Positions 20,820 to 30,496 of a stretch of 64,000 bases of DNA are shown piece after piece. The notes beneath the pieces were generated by a model, which searched no databases, had not been told where the DNA came from, and was given only the letters and a program-made list of their open reading frames with translations. Made by a program: the position numbers and the translations under genes. Position 1 is the stretch's first letter; every line of letters begins with the position of its first letter. This stretch comes from Candidatus Poseidoniaceae archaeon (lineage in GTDB: Archaea > Thermoplasmatota > Poseidoniia > Poseidoniales > Poseidoniaceae), in the NCBI GenBank assembly GCA_949372655.1, contig CASIAI010000001.1:423510-487509 (forward strand), given 5' to 3'.

Positions 20820-21314
20820 TCAGTTGACTAGTACGTCATAGATACCATTCAACCTATCGGGATTAACTCCAATATCGCCCTTGCCCAATCTTGAATGTGA
20901 ATGCATTTCTATGGAACAACTTCCATTATAATCTGTAATCTCAATAACCACGTCGTCAGGAAAGTTCCAAAATGGGGTTTTCTCAACAAAATGGATATAA
21001 TAATTGGAATCTGTGATAGTCTCTACCAAAATTGTACCATCGTTATCTTCGATATAATCGAGTAGGTTTTGCCAAATTGTTGTCGAATTAAATTCTAAAA
21101 GTGTTGCCATTGAAGATTCCATTCGATATGTTTCACCTCCACCAAGGTGAGCACAATTGCCACTATCTTTTTCACAAGTAGGCATTATTTCGATTTTTTC
21201 ATCTGGGGCCAAAATAGCGATTCCAACTTGCGTAAAGAGCCATGGCGAAATCAATAATCCCACTACTGCTAGTAGTTTTATCGGATTTGATGCTTCGCTT
21301 AGAGGCATTCGCAT
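20820..21314 (-). CDS. DUF1499-family protein
   Basis: YYIHFVEKTPFWNFPDDVVIEI...SRLGKGDIGVNPDRLN resembles the DUF1499 signature. Confidence 0.7.
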   Translation of the reverse strand: MRMPLSEASNPIKLLAVVGLLISPWLFTQVGIAILAPDEKIEIMPTCEKDSGNCAHLGGGETYRMESSMATLLEFNSTTIWQNLLDYIEDNDGTILVETITDSNYYIHFVEKTPFWNFPDDVVIEITDYNGSCSIEMHSHSRLGKGDIGVNPDRLNGIYDVLVN

Positions 21315-21358
21315 AATATCAACTAAAAGTTCTAAGTTAAAAAATAGAGTTTTTCTAT

Positions 21359-22069
21359 TCAGTCTAATTTAGTCCATTTTGAATCTTCTAATCTATAGAT
21401 AATTGGAACTCCAGTTGGTACTTCTAAAGAAAGAACCTGCTCTCTAGACAAGCCTTCTAAATCCATGATAATACTTCGAAGAGAGTTACCGTGAGCAGCG
21501 ATAAAAATATTCTTACCTGCTTCCATCTTTGGAATTATCGAGGATTTAAGATATGGTAAAGTTCTCTCCGCAGTCAGTTCAAGAGATTCCCCGTTAGGAG
21601 GTGGCACATCATATGAACGGCGCCAAATATGTACCTGTTCATCTCCATACTTGTCTCTAGTTGCATCTTTATTCAAACCTTGAAGGTCCCCATACATTCT
21701 TTCATTGAGTTGCCAAGAAACATATACTGGCAAGATGCTCTCTTGGTTAATATCGCCCTTGATTTGTGACCATTCAACCATTTTTGCTTCATTTTCTGAA
21801 ATATTCTCAAGACCATTTTCTGGAACTGTATATTGAAAGACTGGAGTTTTACCACCTTCGTGCTGAGATAATGCGAGCATTGCAGTCATTTGTGCACGGA
21901 TCAAAGTTGAAACATGTACTTCATCAATAGGTAACTTTGAGATTTCTTTACCGCCAGTAAGCGCTTCTTGAATCCCTTTATCGGTTAATGGAACATCTAC
22001 CCAGCCCGTGAAAAGTTTAGCAGCATTCCACATAGATTGGCCGTGACGCATCAAAATGAGTAGTGACAA
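21359..22069 (-). CDS. gpmA: 2,3-bisphosphoglycerate-dependent phosphoglycerate mutase
   Basis: LILMRHGQSMWNAAKLFTGWVDVPLTDKG...AAHGNSLRSIIMDLEGLS. Confidence 0.92.
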   Translation of the reverse strand: MSLLILMRHGQSMWNAAKLFTGWVDVPLTDKGIQEALTGGKEISKLPIDEVHVSTLIRAQMTAMLALSQHEGGKTPVFQYTVPENGLENISENEAKMVEWSQIKGDINQESILPVYVSWQLNERMYGDLQGLNKDATRDKYGDEQVHIWRRSYDVPPPNGESLELTAERTLPYLKSSIIPKMEAGKNIFIAAHGNSLRSIIMDLEGLSREQVLSLEVPTGVPIIYRLEDSKWTKLD

Positions 22070-22123
22070 AGAGTTCCCCTAAAACGATGCAGAAGTCGAA
22101 TGGACATCAATATAATGGATGAA

Positions 22124-22957
22124 TCACAATATTTTTGGCAAGAACCAAAGGATAACAATTGGAATTAGCCCCATTGCCAAATCTCTCGAAAAGAGTAGGA
22201 TAAGGGTTTTAGAATTAATATTAGCTAACTTATCAAATTCTTCTTGCATTTTCTTATCTACTAAGTCAGATGCTCTTTCAGCACCACTTCTAGCAACTTC
22301 AACTGCTGCACCATAAGCAAGGCTTGACAGTAATCCTGCTGGGGTTAAGCGTCGTGCAAGTAGTATTCTAGCACCCCAGAGTTTCAAGCTAGATTTTGCA
22401 ACCCTGCTTCCTGTTTGCTTTGCCAATGTGTTATTGTCTTTAGGCTCTTCATCATCTTTTTTACGTCCAAACCTCCTCAACCAGCCTCTTAGAGAAAGGC
22501 CTGTTTCAGCGACTTTACGTAACTTATCCACATCATGTTTTTCTATCGCTTTGAGCATTCTTCTAACTCTAGCAATTCTCAACATATCTAATGCGATCCA
22601 TATGAAAAGACAGAGTAGTAGTACTGAGCCTCCTAAATTCGAAACATCGGACCATTCTTGCCAACCGATCGGGTCAGTAATCACTCGAAGCATAAGAACC
22701 AGTAATGGTGGAATTAAAAATGCTAAAACCTCATTGAGAGCAAGTAGTCCAAAGCCTCGCACTGGAAGGCTTTTTAGTTGTTTTAAAGCCCACCCTGTAT
22801 GTGGTGCTAATTTGGCAATCGCCTTTCTAAAAGGAACTATTAAGAATAAAATTCTTAGAATTAAAGGTAACCAAATTATCACTAAAACATACGAATCCCA
22901 AGGCCCTGAAGGCGGGATTTCTGGCATTCCAATTGCCTTAGTAGCCATGGCTTTCAT
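22124..22957 (-). CDS. Membrane protein of unknown function
   Basis: Multi-TM ORF; start trimmed to MKAMATKAIGM because the longer form runs into the divergent cupin gene. Confidence 0.6.
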   Translation of the reverse strand: MKAMATKAIGMPEIPPSGPWDSYVLVIIWLPLILRILFLIVPFRKAIAKLAPHTGWALKQLKSLPVRGFGLLALNEVLAFLIPPLLVLMLRVITDPIGWQEWSDVSNLGGSVLLLCLFIWIALDMLRIARVRRMLKAIEKHDVDKLRKVAETGLSLRGWLRRFGRKKDDEEPKDNNTLAKQTGSRVAKSSLKLWGARILLARRLTPAGLLSSLAYGAAVEVARSGAERASDLVDKKMQEEFDKLANINSKTLILLFSRDLAMGLIPIVILWFLPKIL

Positions 22958-23038
22958 ACTCTGCTGGCTGATTAAGACTTCAAACCTACTGTCATAATGT
23001 TCCGAATTAATCATGAAGTAGATGGTAATGGGAGTTAC

Positions 23039-23401
23039 ATGGTCTTCACTCATGATATGTCAGACTGGCTTAGTTTCAACATCGACCGAGAATGGTTAGA
23101 TAATAATATTTCTTGGAGAGACTTTGAAACCGGAGTAAAACTTGGAAAACTAAAGAGAGAGGAAAAGACATCTCTTGTTCTTTATGAGGCTGATACAGAA
23201 GTTACTGTTGATGCATTTATGCCACACATGCACCCCGGTGGAGAGGCTTATCTTGTCCTAGAAGGAGAAGTATGGGATGAAGATGGAACATATCCTACTG
23301 GCTCGATAGTATGGATGAATAGAGAAACAACACATACGCCAAAAACGCGTGGAAAAACTCTGATTTTAGTTCTATGGCCCGAAGGCGTAAAGTCTGCTTG
23401 A
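23039..23401 (+). CDS. Cupin-domain protein
   Basis: HMHPGGEAYLVLEGEVWDEDGTYPTGSIVWMNRETTHTPKT cupin motifs. Confidence 0.75.
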   Translation: MVFTHDMSDWLSFNIDREWLDNNISWRDFETGVKLGKLKREEKTSLVLYEADTEVTVDAFMPHMHPGGEAYLVLEGEVWDEDGTYPTGSIVWMNRETTHTPKTRGKTLILVLWPEGVKSA

Positions 23402-23473
23402 ATGACTAATTTAATTAGAAATTAATCATGCTAAGATACGATTCTTTTTGAGTAGTAAATACTTGCTTGTTGT

Positions 23474-25132
23474 ATGGACGACGAAGGATACTCTCTTGGA
23501 GTTAAACCTCTCAAGTCTAAATTACTGCCAATTGGAGTAGTTTCATCTGGCTTCCTTGCTTCGGTAATTCAACCCGTCATACTACTACTTTCAGGGAAAG
23601 ATGTCAATGATGCTGTTTGGCCACATGCCTTTCGAGCCCTACAAGCTACAATGTGGCTTAGAAGTAATTTGACACTGATGTTCTTTTTCGTATTATTGAT
23701 GTTATTTTCATCTCTTGTCGCTCTAAATAATAGATTTAAAGGAAAGGAACTCGGTGAAATACACCAAAGTATCTTACTTTTTGTGATCGGTTTATTTAGC
23801 GGGTTTACTGTACTTTATTTCCTGCTTGACATATTCTATTTGAGAGGGGCTTTTCTTCTCTTACCTACAATGTATGGAGTGATTCTACTATCTAGTATTC
23901 TTACTGTAAGTGGACTACCGACTTTACCAATGCGGAATCCTGAAAAGTCGATATTTGGAAGTTTCGTTCATTTAGTAACAATATTTTTTGCTGCATGGTT
24001 AGTTATGCCAGGGATTCCTGCAATGGTTGGGTTTGCACCTTCACCGCCTGATGCCCCTAAGATAGGGTATGGGGCTGAACCTGGACCATTTGATACAACT
24101 ATGACAACTCATCCATATCAAATGCCAAGTAATGTTGAAGAAATAATAATGGATAGGGAAGAAGATATTGAATTCTCAGTCTATCTTACACTACCAACTC
24201 TTTCTCCCGAACTTCCCTTAGAATCTATCCCACTCGCTCTTTTGAGCCACGGCTGGGGTTATCCAGTTTATGAAGAATATACCGATTGGATAACACATCT
24301 ATCTGCCCGAGGAATGGCTGTTGCTTTCATTCAATATCCATCTCATATCGACCCGACTATTCCTGACGGACTTGTAGGGGAAGATATTGAAGGAGCATCT
24401 AATTATCCTCATCATGAATACAGAGCGCAAGCAATTGCTTCTGCCCTAAATACACTAGAGGAAGTAGCCCTTGGAGAACAAAGGCATTCGAGTGTAGATT
24501 TAGCTATCAACAATGTCTCAATTGACCCAAGCCACCTATGGATTGGTGGACATAGTCTTGGGGGAGCATACACTTTCGTTCAATTGTATGAATCAATGGA
24601 AAGAGGTTGGGGTAATCAAACATTATTTATCGATATTGAGTCCGGGTGGACTCGTCCAAATCAAAATTATTTACAACCTAACTTTTCCCGTATGCCGGCA
24701 GATACTATGGTGCACATAGCACGTGGAGTCGATGATATGACTGTCGATGCATGTTATAGCGTTCACCATCAGCAAGCCTTCAGCAACCTACCCAATGAGC
24801 ATGTTCTTTACATCGAGTTACAAAGTGACCTGTATGGTTTCCCTCGATTGGTAGGTACCCATTATCTACCTACAAACTCAGTTCATGATAGACTTGCGGA
24901 TTTCGGCGTATATCGAAGGATTGATGCACAGGCAGATTGGGTTATCGCTAGAAGCCGTGGAGATAACATAACTGAAGATTGGGCTTACCAGCATCTAATC
25001 GATAGTGAATTACTACGTTCGATGGGTGAATGGTCAGATGGTACTGAAGTCTTACCTCTACTGGTTTATGAAGACGCTCTCAACAATTATAGCAAATTCA
25101 ATTATTGTCATACCTTTGAGGGTACTTTGTGA
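23474..25132 (+). CDS. Polytopic membrane domain fused to alpha/beta hydrolase
   Basis: About five N-terminal hydrophobic segments then LLSHGWGYPVYEEY...IGGHSLGGAY (GHSLGG nucleophile elbow). Confidence 0.75.
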   Translation: MDDEGYSLGVKPLKSKLLPIGVVSSGFLASVIQPVILLLSGKDVNDAVWPHAFRALQATMWLRSNLTLMFFFVLLMLFSSLVALNNRFKGKELGEIHQSILLFVIGLFSGFTVLYFLLDIFYLRGAFLLLPTMYGVILLSSILTVSGLPTLPMRNPEKSIFGSFVHLVTIFFAAWLVMPGIPAMVGFAPSPPDAPKIGYGAEPGPFDTTMTTHPYQMPSNVEEIIMDREEDIEFSVYLTLPTLSPELPLESIPLALLSHGWGYPVYEEYTDWITHLSARGMAVAFIQYPSHIDPTIPDGLVGEDIEGASNYPHHEYRAQAIASALNTLEEVALGEQRHSSVDLAINNVSIDPSHLWIGGHSLGGAYTFVQLYESMERGWGNQTLFIDIESGWTRPNQNYLQPNFSRMPADTMVHIARGVDDMTVDACYSVHHQQAFSNLPNEHVLYIELQSDLYGFPRLVGTHYLPTNSVHDRLADFGVYRRIDAQADWVIARSRGDNITEDWAYQHLIDSELLRSMGEWSDGTEVLPLLVYEDALNNYSKFNYCHTFEGTL

Positions 25133-25180
25133 TAATCAAAATATAGAAAAACCGATAAATAGATTCTTTCCCGCACAAAT

Positions 25181-25783
25181 GTGGAATCACATACAAAACT
25201 GGCCAAATCCATTCATTGGAGTTTCGTGATTCTGTATGTTTATGGGATTTTCAAACAAGTGAATAATTTAGATGACCTTGATGATAAAGGACTTCTTATT
25301 TCCGAGATAATTTTTGCTAGTGCCTTTATTGTCATTGTAATTTTAAGGTATTCTTACATGAGGCGTTTCAAGACTTTCTTGGGCGCTCAAGTTCCAGTGC
25401 ACATCGTTCATTATTACTTTGCACGTTCAATCCACAAAGCCATGTATGCTTGTTTCATTCTCCTTCCATTGACTGGCTTGATGATCGCCGGATTGTATAG
25501 TCAAGGATATACGGTAAATGCAACACCTGATGAAGAACAAACCGTTATGGATGTAGTACTAGATTTACATGGATTGGTGGCTGAAACCAGTTACTTACTC
25601 ATTCTAATTCATATTGCTGCAGCGATCTATTCTCGCATTAAAGGTGAAGGCGTTTGGTCGTCAATGGTTCCTATACTAAAGGAAGACAAACCAACAAGTA
25701 ATAAATTTATAATTAAAATCTCAAAGGTCGAAGAGAATATTTATGATAAAGTAGGAACATTCTTCTCTTCAAGGAAAAAGTAG
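25181..25783 (+). CDS. Cytochrome b561-like membrane protein
   Basis: Four-TM arrangement with paired His: SIHWSF, VHIVHYYFARSIHKAMY, DLHGLVAETSYLLILIHIAAAIYS. Confidence 0.7.
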   Translation: MESHTKLAKSIHWSFVILYVYGIFKQVNNLDDLDDKGLLISEIIFASAFIVIVILRYSYMRRFKTFLGAQVPVHIVHYYFARSIHKAMYACFILLPLTGLMIAGLYSQGYTVNATPDEEQTVMDVVLDLHGLVAETSYLLILIHIAAAIYSRIKGEGVWSSMVPILKEDKPTSNKFIIKISKVEENIYDKVGTFFSSRKK

Positions 25784-25852
25784 TCTAAATATTTCTAATA
25801 AATATATAATTTGAGAACCACATTTGAAGTCATGTAAGACTTCCCACCAATT

Positions 25853-26731
25853 ATGGTCGAGTGGTTACAAGTTCAATCCCACTCTCCTTTTGAGATTCAT
25901 CACATTTTGACTGGGCTGGAAAAAACGCCAGAAGTTACCGTTGAATCTGAACTATTCATACCTGAAGGAGAGGGGCCGTTTGGATGTATAATCGCCCTTC
26001 ATGGAAGTATCGGTTGGGCGCCCCACCATCAAGACCATTTCAACAATTGGCTGGATGCGGGGCTCGCTGTTTGCAAAGTAAATTCATTCATTTCAAGGTC
26101 GATTGACTCCACGGTTGACGACCAACTTTCAGTAACTCATTCGATGATGCTAGTTGATGCTTTTAGAACTCGTTCTATATTGGAGCAGGACCCTAGAATT
26201 GGCAAGATTGGAATTAGTGGATGGAGTCTTGGTGGAACCGTAGCGCTATATTCAGCATGGACGCCAATCAACGAAATTCTAGGCAAGCCTTTCGATGCTC
26301 ATCTCCCATTTTATCCAGCAGCCCACCTTCGTCCGGATGTCCAAAAATGGTCGAGTTCACCGATTTTGATTCTTCATGGGGATGCTGATGATTGGACTCC
26401 TGTTCATTTTGTTGAAGAACTGATGCCTCAATTACCAAATGCCACCCTTCACGTTTACCAAGGAGCACAACATTCCTTCGATAGTGACAAAGAACTCACC
26501 TTACTCCCTAAGGCAGTTCGTTTGAAGAAGCGAACTGTTCGTATCGACAAGAATGGCTACATGTCAGGGGAATTATTTCTCGGCATTCGGCTACCTTTGA
26601 ACCAGCGCTGGCAACGAAGATGGATTATCCGTATCTTGCGCAATAGAGGAGCCCATATGGAAGGTAATCCAAACGCTCGAGAAGATTCTCTAATTCGGGC
26701 TAGAGATTTCTTCATAGAGCAACTATGCTAG
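25853..26731 (+). CDS. Dienelactone hydrolase-family protein
   Basis: IALHGSIGWAPHHQDH...GISGWSLGGTVALYS...ILHGDADDWTPV...GAQHSFDS. Confidence 0.8.
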   Translation: MVEWLQVQSHSPFEIHHILTGLEKTPEVTVESELFIPEGEGPFGCIIALHGSIGWAPHHQDHFNNWLDAGLAVCKVNSFISRSIDSTVDDQLSVTHSMMLVDAFRTRSILEQDPRIGKIGISGWSLGGTVALYSAWTPINEILGKPFDAHLPFYPAAHLRPDVQKWSSSPILILHGDADDWTPVHFVEELMPQLPNATLHVYQGAQHSFDSDKELTLLPKAVRLKKRTVRIDKNGYMSGELFLGIRLPLNQRWQRRWIIRILRNRGAHMEGNPNAREDSLIRARDFFIEQLC

Positions 26732-26844
26732 AATCGTTCACCTGCAATTGAAGGAACAAAAATTAATATTTTTTCTAAATTTTAGCAAAGTTGACTAAAA
26801 TTGCTAATGATTAAAATTGAATAGTACTATTTGGTAGTAAAACT

Positions 26845-27273
26845 ATGCAGCCTGATGTTGATCCAAATCAACAGAATCAAACTATGCTGTATGGACGACC
26901 ACAAATCCAACAAACAGAAGATGGTTTCCCTCAACAACAAATAATTATAATCGATGAAAAGTTCAAACCTGAGTTTAATTTTAGATATCTCTCTTTCCTA
27001 GTATTTGTCTTAGGAGTCATTGTATCTATGATATCCGGTAATGTTGTTGTAGAAGGTGATATGAAACCATATTTACGGTTACTAAGCGAGAGTGCTTGTT
27101 GTCTCTCAATAATTTTGCTCTTTAGTTTGGATGCCATCTTTTACAAACAAAAAGCAGATTGGCAGCAATTAAACGGGCAGCCCAACTCAAGTTCCATAAT
27201 TGGAATGAGTTTGGAGATATTTTTTGCATTTATTGTTGTGTTATTTGGATATTTATGGTTCATCGGTAATTGA
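26845..27273 (+). CDS. Small membrane protein of unknown function
   Basis: 142-aa ORF with three hydrophobic segments and a Gln/Asn-rich N-terminus. Confidence 0.55.
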   Translation: MQPDVDPNQQNQTMLYGRPQIQQTEDGFPQQQIIIIDEKFKPEFNFRYLSFLVFVLGVIVSMISGNVVVEGDMKPYLRLLSESACCLSIILLFSLDAIFYKQKADWQQLNGQPNSSSIIGMSLEIFFAFIVVLFGYLWFIGN

Positions 27274-27516
27274 GTAAAATTATAGTAATAAATTAATAAT
27301 TCAATTATTCTAGTTTTAATTTTGAATCCATAGCAAGATTGGACAATGTCCCCCATCTGTGGAAGCGTAGCATCAACTAATTTATTCAAAATCAATATAC
27401 TGTATTTTTGAAATTATATCACTAACTCTTTGCCATTGACTAACAACTTCTTGTGGAGGAATTACTTGCCGTGTATCGAAAGTATTCTTGGGACCTTAGA
27501 AGCCTTAATGTCAAAC

Positions 27517-28181
27517 TTATTCAGACTCATATACCTTATCGACAAAATCTTCATGATTGGCTTTTCTGATAAATAATAGAGCCAATAATAAAACAGATGA
27601 AATCCCAGTAAAGAGTCCAACATAGAGTAGTATTTTCTCAGGAGTTAATTCCTCATCACTCTCTGAAGTCTCGTCACCCTCTTCCTCGAAAACACCAAAT
27701 GTACTACCAATATTCGGTAAATTCTCCTCCATATGAGAGCCATTATCGGCAAATAACTTAATTGTCGCATTGACAATAGAACCGTCAGAACGAATATCTT
27801 GATATGAATAATTTCCAACTGTCCAGTTCATATCAAAAATAACCATGAAACCCGTCGAACAATTTGAGTCAATCTTAGTATTGTTTTCATCAGTTTCACA
27901 ATATGCGTATAATTCTCCTGAATCCCAGTCAAAAGTTCCGTTATACAAGCCATCACCGTCATGATCATACACTAATCGATGAGTTAGATTGGATTCATTA
28001 TCCACATTATACCATATGATGGAATCATTTTGAATAATTCAGGACTATTTTGAGAAAATCCATTTTCTCGTACTAAAACTGTGAATGAACTGGCAGTATG
28101 CCCTTGTACTGAAAAGATAAGTGGGCTAGCGATTAGAGAAAATAAAACAACAAAAACCAAAGCCCGAGTTCTAACTGCCAT
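27517..28181 (-). pseudogene. Exported, C-terminally anchored cupredoxin-like protein interrupted by a 1-nt frameshift
   Basis: Signal-peptide ORF (27984..28181) and body ORF (27517..28005) become one continuous reading frame (...NGFSQNSPELFK-NDSIIWYNVDNESNLTHRLVYDHDGDG...) if one A is added to the AAAA run in TTCAAAATG. Confidence 0.6.
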
Positions 28182-28268
28182 AACCTACAACCAAAGCCCC
28201 CCATAAATAAATAATCCCAAGATACGATTACAGCATGAATTCAAATAACACCGCTCTCACACCCCGCC

Positions 28269-30278
28269 ATGCGTAACCAAGGCTTGATTAGAGATTCTAA
28301 TGCAGCAGACCAATTAATCATCTATGCAATAGTCGGACTAGTTACAATCAGTTTGCTCTCTATCGGTGCATATGTAGCCATGTCTGGAAGTGATGAGGAC
28401 TCAACATCTCCTGTTGAAATGGAAAACTGGATCGACCCGACTATTGAAATCGAGGATGAAAATCATAGCCATACAGATTTGTTGGCTCATCGTCTTCAAA
28501 CCAACAACATGCAACTAATAGATTATCATAATTTGAATTGTGATGGTAATGTTGCACCTCCAGCTGAATTGGATAATGTGGCGGGAAGACCGTGTTACCC
28601 TGAATACAAAAATGTCGGACCTACCCCGGGAGATTCTTCTGAAATTGCAATTGAAGGTAATTTCATGGAAGATTGTGTCAAAAACCCTGATGGGTCTGGC
28701 GGCTGCTACGCTTACGTTTCATCATACAACCAGTTTGAAATCCTAGATATTTCAAAACCCAATAATATCGTCTTACTTTCGACGTATTATGCTGAAATTG
28801 GTCGTATGATCGACATTAAAGTAACGCCAGATAATAACTGGGTTTTAGTTAACCACGAACTTACCAATAGTGATTTAGACCCAATTCCAAATGATGATGA
28901 TGCTAATAGCGGTGCAAACCGCCTAGACGTTATATCTGTGGTTAACAAGAACGAACCAATCAAGGTTGCAGAGTGGAACAACCCTCCAGCCGGATTCCAC
29001 AATCAAGATATGCATGTGGATTGTGACTGGGAGCCAGCAAATCCACTATGGGCGGTTGAAGAATGTCACCTCTTCCTCTACGGTGCTGACCCATATCCAG
29101 AAATGGTTGAGGGAGATTCAGGAACTTTTTACAAAGGGACTCAAATTTTCTATGTCCCTCTAGGGTTTGAATCTTGGGTCGACCCTACAGCAACTGATGA
29201 GGAGCAAAACAACAGCAGACAAATTCTGCGCTGGGGAGGATATTCTCCTGAACCAGATACCACTTGTGGAGGTTCAATATTTAATCACGACAATGTATTT
29301 AACATTCATCCGATAACTGGACAAAAACTCCTCTACATCTCATACTGGGATGCAGGTCTAAGGATTGTTGATGTTTCAAATCCACCAGAAGTCCCTGACC
29401 CAGAAGGAATATCTTGGCCACAAGATAACGAAGTTGGAAGATGGCTAGGATGTCCTAGTGCTAATGATGGCTGGTATGGCCCAGATGGTGGCGGGCATGC
29501 TAATATGACCTCTGAAGAATGGGGCGGCAGTAGCGGTGCTCTAAACGGAAATGGATGGATACACTATGCAGTTCCATACGAACATCTTCTATGTAATGGT
29601 GCAGCAGAATTTGACCCTGTAGATACTTGGGATGACGAGTGCGGAACAGGACCAGAAGACCCAATTTTTGGAATCAACTGGAGACATTTGACTCTAATCG
29701 CTCCTGAATATGGAACCAATACTAATCACACCGGATATATTTGGACAATCGATACTACCGACCCAGCAAATCCATTCTTACTCAGTAAGTGGAAGTTACC
29801 AGGAACAAGTATTCTACCAGACGGAAGCGAACACCCGCATCACTACATCCCAGGCGGATATATTTACAGTCCACACAACGGCGATACTGGAACCAATGGT
29901 CACGTCTATTGGACTCACTACCATGCTGGTAACTGGGTAACAGACCATAGCCAAATTTGGCAAGATGTTCAATGGGTCAATGATGTGCCAGCGCCCGAAA
30001 TAGGATTCCCGGCAATTGAACAACTTGCAGAAACTCTCACCATGGGATATTATTCTCCTGCAGGACCTACATGGATTGAAGACCCCAAGGAAACTTTAGG
30101 TTATGATATGGCTGATTGTTGGGCATCCTGTATGATTCCATTTGATTGGGGATTACAATACGACCCACGTGGCTATTTATTCATCTCCGAAATGGTATCA
30201 GGGATATACGTAGTTCAAATGGATGAAGATGTGAATGATAACTATCTATATCCTCCATTGTATGCTACTGATGAGTAA
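28269..30278 (+). CDS. Membrane-anchored LVIVD-repeat-like (beta-propeller-like) protein
   Basis: N-terminal TM; repeats such as YNQFEILDISKPNNIVLLSTY, LRIVDVSNPPEVP, IWTIDTTDPANPFLLSKWKLPG. Confidence 0.7.
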   Translation: MRNQGLIRDSNAADQLIIYAIVGLVTISLLSIGAYVAMSGSDEDSTSPVEMENWIDPTIEIEDENHSHTDLLAHRLQTNNMQLIDYHNLNCDGNVAPPAELDNVAGRPCYPEYKNVGPTPGDSSEIAIEGNFMEDCVKNPDGSGGCYAYVSSYNQFEILDISKPNNIVLLSTYYAEIGRMIDIKVTPDNNWVLVNHELTNSDLDPIPNDDDANSGANRLDVISVVNKNEPIKVAEWNNPPAGFHNQDMHVDCDWEPANPLWAVEECHLFLYGADPYPEMVEGDSGTFYKGTQIFYVPLGFESWVDPTATDEEQNNSRQILRWGGYSPEPDTTCGGSIFNHDNVFNIHPITGQKLLYISYWDAGLRIVDVSNPPEVPDPEGISWPQDNEVGRWLGCPSANDGWYGPDGGGHANMTSEEWGGSSGALNGNGWIHYAVPYEHLLCNGAAEFDPVDTWDDECGTGPEDPIFGINWRHLTLIAPEYGTNTNHTGYIWTIDTTDPANPFLLSKWKLPGTSILPDGSEHPHHYIPGGYIYSPHNGDTGTNGHVYWTHYHAGNWVTDHSQIWQDVQWVNDVPAPEIGFPAIEQLAETLTMGYYSPAGPTWIEDPKETLGYDMADCWASCMIPFDWGLQYDPRGYLFISEMVSGIYVVQMDEDVNDNYLYPPLYATDE

Positions 30279-30496
30279 TATTAATTCTCAGATTAGAAGA
30301 TTGTTTCTGCAAAGAAATTAATCATACTTTATTCTGTTAATACTACATTAGATTATTTTCCGCTATTAAAAAAAGGATTAAGGATACCTCTTACTGAAGT
30401 GAAAGTAACCAATCTTGTTTAAGGTTAGAGTCCGGACGGTCTGATGTTAGGGAAGAAAATTATCCATCAGTTCTAATTAAAATCGGAGATAATATA

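Noticed and set aside
25853-25895. tRNA-like stretch (gagtggttacaagttcaatcccactctcc)
   Set aside because: It is the 5' end of the dienelactone hydrolase ORF (MVEWLQVQSHSPF); no complete cloverleaf.
27141-27395. 84-aa minus-strand ORF overlapping the 142-aa membrane protein
   Set aside because: Mostly antisense to a better ORF; composition not coding-like.
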